A program made the position numbers and the translations under genes. Shown here piece after piece: positions 6,015-8,738 of a stretch of DNA of 8,738 nt (the stretch's first letter is position 1; each line of letters begins with the position of its first letter). This stretch comes from Pseudomonadota bacterium (GTDB lineage: Bacteria; Pseudomonadota; Gammaproteobacteria; Burkholderiales; Rhodocyclaceae). A model generated the notes under the pieces. That model ran no database searches and was not told the origin of the DNA. It worked only from the letters and a program-made list of their open reading frames with translations. The DNA is taken from NCBI GenBank assembly GCA_021811225.1, contig JAJZPJ010000108.1, forward strand, positions 1 through 8,738, given 5' to 3'.

Positions 6015-6916
6015 TCATGGGCAGCATCGACACCGCGGTCGAGTTGGCCGGCGTGCATGAGACGGCCGGAATGCGCCAGGTCGGCGCCCTGCGCATTCCG
6101 GGCGCGGGCCAGCCCGGCGTGGAAGATCGCTGCTGGCTGCTGGAGGAACAGGCGCTGTTCATCGAGGTGGCGGATGTCGGCCTGTACACGCTGATGTGGA
6201 CGCGCACCGACATCGCCGCCGCCTCGGGTTTCCTGCCGGACATCGGCGTTCTGGGCGATGTGCCCGAGCCGGATGCGCTGGCCCTGAGCCTCGGTTTTCT
6301 GCTGACCGAGGGCATGATCGCGTCCCTGGACGACATCGCGGAGCTGGCGGTCTGCCCGGACGCGCACGAAGTGGTGCGCGTGCGGCTCGCCCGTCCGGCG
6401 CAAGTCCGCACCCACCGCCAGGGCGGCTTCGTCGCCAGCGCCTGCGGCGCCTGCGGTCCGGTCGGGGGCGTCGCCGATCTGCGCGCCGGATTGACGCCGG
6501 TCGGCGACGCGCTGCGCCTCGAAGCGCGACGGCTGCAGCGGCTGATGGCCGAGATGGAGGGACGGCAGCGGCTGTTCAACCGCACCGGCGGCGCGCACGC
6601 CGCGGCGGTGTTCTCGCCCGCGGCCGAACTCCTCGCGACGGCCGAGGATCTCGGCCGGCACAACGCCCTGGACAAGGCGATCGGCCAGTGCCTGCTGCGC
6701 GGGCGGGCCACCGCGGGCTGCGGCGTCCTGATGTCCGGCCGGGTCAGCCTGGAGATGATCGTCAAGGCGGCGCGCGCCGGCATCGAGCTGGTCGCCGCCG
6801 TCTCGGCGCCCTCCTCGCTCGCCGTCGAAGCCGCGGCGGCGCTGGGCGTCACCCTCTGCGGCTTCGTCCGCGACGGCCGCCTGACCGCCTTCAGCCACCC
6901 GCGGCGTCTGCGCTGA
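6011..6916 (+). CDS. fdhD: FdhD sulfurtransferase for bis-MGD cofactor maturation
   Basis: This 301-residue cytoplasmic protein matches FdhD, which in E. coli takes sulfur from IscS and places it on the bis-MGD cofactor of formate dehydrogenases. ALSLGFLLTEGMI is the conserved N-domain segment. SAC145-GA-C148-G is the sulfur-carrying CxxC pair (E. coli Cys121/Cys124). ED-LGRHNALDKAIG starts at residue 212, and the C-terminus has SAPSSLAVEAA and LCGFVRDGRLTAFSHPRR. The start ATG overlaps the upstream TGA as ATGA, so translation is probably coupled. A second ATG at 6017 lies better spaced from AGGGGCGG (6003-6010) and may be the true start, shortening the protein by two residues. The N-terminal ~45 residues are longer than I expect from the 277-residue E. 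coli protein. Its tight pairing implies that the 917-residue enzyme needs a sulfurated cofactor. Confidence 0.93.
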   Translation: MIMGSIDTAVELAGVHETAGMRQVGALRIPGAGQPGVEDRCWLLEEQALFIEVADVGLYTLMWTRTDIAAASGFLPDIGVLGDVPEPDALALSLGFLLTEGMIASLDDIAELAVCPDAHEVVRVRLARPAQVRTHRQGGFVASACGACGPVGGVADLRAGLTPVGDALRLEARRLQRLMAEMEGRQRLFNRTGGAHAAAVFSPAAELLATAEDLGRHNALDKAIGQCLLRGRATAGCGVLMSGRVSLEMIVKAARAGIELVAAVSAPSSLAVEAAAALGVTLCGFVRDGRLTAFSHPRRLR

Positions 6917-6935
6917 CCGGCGTCCGGTCGCCCGC

Positions 6936-6952
6936 CGCGGGACCCGCCCGCG
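6936..6952 (+). terminator. Weak GC hairpin after fdhD
   Basis: CGCGGG (6936-6941) and CCCGCG (6947-6952) form a 6-bp stem with a 5-base loop 20 bases after the fdhD stop. It is followed by AAAGCTTTAAAT rather than a U-tract, so termination here would be partial at best. Confidence 0.25.
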
Positions 6953-6967
6953 AAAGCTTTAAATCCT

Positions 6968-6987
6968 ATTGTTTGGTTTCAAACAAT
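6968..6987. promoter_or_regulatory. 8-4-8 perfect palindromic operator overlapping the hcrC -35 region
   Basis: ATTGTTTG (6968-6975) and CAAACAAT (6980-6987) are exact inverted repeats around GTTT. The 20-bp site covers the -35 hexamer position of the promoter at 6969-6997. This is the usual size and placement for a MarR- or TetR-type repressor operator, and such regulators commonly sense aromatic acids or aryl-CoA esters. No regulator gene lies in the window, so the family is a guess. Confidence 0.6.
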
Positions 6988-6997
6988 TGTCTATGAT
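6969..6997 (+). promoter_or_regulatory. Sigma-70-type promoter of the hcrC-hcrA operon
   Basis: TATGAT at 6992-6997 matches five of six bases of the -10 consensus. TTGTTT at 6969-6974 lies exactly 17 bases upstream and keeps only TTG of the -35 consensus. Transcription would start near 7004, leaving a leader of about 28 bases that contains the ribosome-binding site AGAGGA (7017-7022). The weak -35 inside a palindrome indicates a regulated promoter. Confidence 0.6.
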
Positions 6998-7031
6998 ATG
7001 GGCTGAGTCCAGACAAAGAGGAAAATGTGCC

Positions 7032-7508
7032 ATGAAGACGATCGTACCGATCCGGGTCAACGGTCAGTTGCGCGAGGAGGCGGTGCCCGACAACCTGCTC
7101 CTGATCGACTATCTGCGCGACACGCTGCACCTGACCGGTACCAAGCAGGGCTGCGACGGCGGCGAATGCGGCGCGTGCACCGTGCTGGTCGATGGCCAAC
7201 CCCGGCTGGCCTGCCTGACGCTCGCCGCCTCGGTCGCCGGCAGCCACGTCGAGACCGTCGAATCGCAGCTCAAGAACGGCCGCCTGTCGCGCCTGCAGCA
7301 GGCCTTCCACGAAAAGCTGGGCGCCCAGTGCGGCTATTGCACGCCGGGCATGATCATGGCGTCCGAAGCCCTGCTGCGCCGCAACCCCGAGCCCTCCGAG
7401 GAGGAGATCCGGGCGGCGCTGGCCGGCAACGTCTGCCGCTGCACCGGCTACGTCAAGATCATCGAGGCGGTGCAGGCCGCCAGCGCCCCCGCGGAGGCGG
7501 CGTCATGA
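7032..7508 (+). CDS. hcrC: [2Fe-2S] subunit of a 4-hydroxybenzoyl-CoA reductase-like molybdoenzyme
   Basis: This 158-residue protein is the small electron-transfer subunit of a xanthine-oxidase-family enzyme and carries two [2Fe-2S] clusters. The plant-ferredoxin-like N-domain has C41, C46, C49 and C61 (GCDGGECGACTVLVDGQ). The helical C-domain has C100-x2-C103 and C135-R-C137 (QCGYCTPGM, NVCRCTGY). Segments such as VPDNLLLIDYLRDTLHLTGT, QQAFHEKLGAQCGYC and VCRCTGYVKIIEAV are close to what I remember of Thauera HcrC. They point to the hydroxybenzoyl-CoA reductase branch rather than to CO or xanthine dehydrogenases. In that enzyme the clusters pass low-potential electrons to the Mo site for reductive removal of the phenolic OH. 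AGAGGA nine bases upstream fixes the start, and the stop overlaps the next start (ATGA). It is the first gene of its operon. The isofunctional protocatechuyl-CoA reductase is an alternative. Confidence 0.85.
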   Translation: MKTIVPIRVNGQLREEAVPDNLLLIDYLRDTLHLTGTKQGCDGGECGACTVLVDGQPRLACLTLAASVAGSHVETVESQLKNGRLSRLQQAFHEKLGAQCGYCTPGMIMASEALLRRNPEPSEEEIRAALAGNVCRCTGYVKIIEAVQAASAPAEAAS

Positions 7509-8738
7509 ACCCGATCATGCAGAAGGGCGCGGGCCAACGCATCCCCCTGGTCGACGGCATCGAGAAGGTCACCGGCCGCGCCCGCTACACCGCCGACCTG
7601 TTCGCGCCCGAGGCGCTGGCCGGGCGCATCTATCGCAGCCCCTACGCCCACGCCGAGATCCTGGAGCTGGATCTCTCCGCGGCGCTGGCGCTGCCCGGCG
7701 TCGTGGCCATCGTCACCGGCGAGGATTGCGCCCATCCCTACGGCGTCCTGCCGATCTCGGAGAACGAATTCCCGATGGCGCGCGGCCGCGTGCGCTACAT
7801 CGGCGAGCCGGTGGCGGCGGTGGCGGCGGTGGACGACGCCACCGCGGCGCGCGCGATCGGCCTGATCCGCATGAAGGTGCGCGAGCTGCCGGCCTACTTC
7901 AACGCCGCCGATGCCCGCGCCCCGGATGCCGTGCTGCTGCACGAGAACCGCGCCGGCAACCTGGAGCGCGAGGTGCACAACGAGTTCGGCGACACCGCCG
8001 CCGGCTTCGCCGGCGCCGACCTGGTGCGCGAGGAAAGCTTCCACTGCGCCGAGGTCACCCACGTGCCGATGGAGACCAACGCCGCGATGGCCGCCTACGA
8101 CCCGGAGCGCGACCAGCTGACCTTCCATTCGGTGACCCAGGTGCCCTATTACGTGCATCTGTCGCTGGCGCGCTGCATGAATCTCGACACCTCGCGCATC
8201 CGCGTGATCAAGCCCTTCGTCGGCGGCGGCTTCGGCGCCCGCGTCGAGGTGCTCAACTTCGAGATGGTCTGCGGCATCCTGGCGCGCGCCGCGCGCGGCA
8301 CGGTGCGGATGAAGCTCTCCCGCGAGGAGACCTTCCTCACCCACCGCGGCCGGCCCGAGACCGACATCCGCATCAGGATCGGTCTCACCCGCGAGGGCAA
8401 GATCACCGCCTGCGAGATGGAGCAGACCCAGCGCGGCGGCGCCTTCGCCGGCTACGGCATCGTCACCATCCTCTACTCCGGCGCACTGCTCAACGGCCTC
8501 TACGACATTCCGGCGGTGAAGTACGACGGCTACCGCGTCTATAGCAACACCCCGCCCTGCGGCGCCATGCGCGGCCACGGCACGGTCAATTCGCGCTTCG
8601 CCTTCGAGGCGCTGCTCGATACCATGGCCCGCGAACTGGGGCTCGATCCGATCGCGGTGCGGCGCAACAACCTGCTGGTCGCGCCCACCGACACCATCAA
8701 CGGCCTCAAGGTCATGTCCTACGGCCTGCCCGACTGCC
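7505..8738 (+). CDS. hcrA: Molybdenum subunit of a 4-hydroxybenzoyl-CoA reductase-like enzyme (partial, cut at right edge)
   Basis: The reading frame stays open from the ATG to the window edge (411 codons), just over half of the ~770 residues usual for HcrA. This is the catalytic subunit that binds Mo with one molybdopterin cytosine dinucleotide. The N-terminal part, IPLVDGIEKVTGRARYTADL, is the standard opening of the family. YIGEPVAAVAAVDDATAARAI closes the first domain. GGGFGAR at residues 240-246 and PPCGAMRGHG at 350-359 are cofactor-contact motifs; RGHG instead of the more common RGFG matches my recollection of HcrA. The gene overlaps hcrC by ATGA and has a strong GGAGG (7493-7497), so equimolar synthesis is likely. 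The C-terminal half with the catalytic Glu lies outside the window, as would the FAD/[4Fe-4S] HcrB subunit. The reaction is inferred to be reductive dehydroxylation of a hydroxyaryl-CoA. Confidence 0.83.
   Translation, partial: MNPIMQKGAGQRIPLVDGIEKVTGRARYTADLFAPEALAGRIYRSPYAHAEILELDLSAALALPGVVAIVTGEDCAHPYGVLPISENEFPMARGRVRYIGEPVAAVAAVDDATAARAIGLIRMKVRELPAYFNAADARAPDAVLLHENRAGNLEREVHNEFGDTAAGFAGADLVREESFHCAEVTHVPMETNAAMAAYDPERDQLTFHSVTQVPYYVHLSLARCMNLDTSRIRVIKPFVGGGFGARVEVLNFEMVCGILARAARGTVRMKLSREETFLTHRGRPETDIRIRIGLTREGKITACEMEQTQRGGAFAGYGIVTILYSGALLNGLYDIPAVKYDGYRVYSNTPPCGAMRGHGTVNSRFAFEALLDTMARELGLDPIAVRRNNLLVAPTDTINGLKVMSYGLPDC

Noticed and set aside
6968..6987. The 8-4-8 palindrome as an intrinsic terminator for fdhD
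   Set aside because: The stem is AT-rich, no T-run follows, and it overlaps a well-spaced promoter for the next gene.
1..8738. tRNA, rRNA, CRISPR arrays, transposases or integration sites
   Set aside because: No cloverleaf-like, regularly spaced repeat, or transposase-coding sequence was seen. The only repeats are the short ones listed.

Overview
The window is GC-rich chromosomal DNA that reads like a facultatively anaerobic, aromatic-degrading Betaproteobacterium of the Thauera/Azoarcus/Aromatoleum/Sterolibacterium kind. This is inferred from the gene content: a 4-hydroxybenzoyl-CoA reductase-type molybdoenzyme, a second unrelated molybdoenzyme, molybdenum-handling genes, and an FNR/DNR-like site. 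It is not based on a phylogenetic marker. I see no rRNA, tRNA, insertion sequence or CRISPR array.

Layout. (1) 70-1359, minus: an exported outer-membrane protein with one CxxCH heme site at its mature N-terminus followed by a predicted beta-barrel (a cytochrome-porin fusion with Cyc2-like architecture). A strong hairpin lies just after its stop. (2) 1360-1734: an AT-rich intergenic stretch packed with dyad symmetries, including an FNR-like box and a consensus -10 facing gene 1. (3) 1735-2241 and 2270-3025, minus: a MaoC-type hydratase downstream of, and probably co-transcribed with, a periplasmic ModA-type molybdate-binding protein. (4) 3026-3260: a divergent control region with short tandem repeats and a mod-box-like inverted repeat. 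(5) 3261-6014, plus: a 917-residue cytoplasmic bis-MGD (DMSO reductase family) catalytic subunit with an altered Fe-S motif. It is coupled by an ATGA overlap to fdhD (6011-6916), the cofactor sulfurtransferase. (6) 6917-7031: a short regulatory gap with a perfect 8-4-8 palindrome on the -35 region of a good promoter. (7) 7032-7508 and 7505-8738 (cut by the window edge), plus: small [2Fe-2S] and large molybdenum subunits of an HcrC/HcrA-like aryl-CoA reductase, again coupled by an ATGA overlap.

How the genes may work together (inference). ModA would capture molybdate. The molybdenum would be used by two unrelated Mo enzymes: a bis-MGD oxidoreductase matured by FdhD, and a xanthine-oxidase-family enzyme that reductively removes a phenolic hydroxyl from a hydroxyaryl-CoA. 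The MaoC hydratase could act on an acyl-CoA further down such a pathway. The least-explained part is the bis-MGD enzyme: it has no Tat signal, a broken Cys motif, no electron-transfer partner subunit in view, and its own FdhD. It may be a water-dependent hydroxylase or oxidoreductase of an aromatic or aryl-CoA substrate (PadB-like or transhydroxylase-like), but the sequence alone does not settle this.
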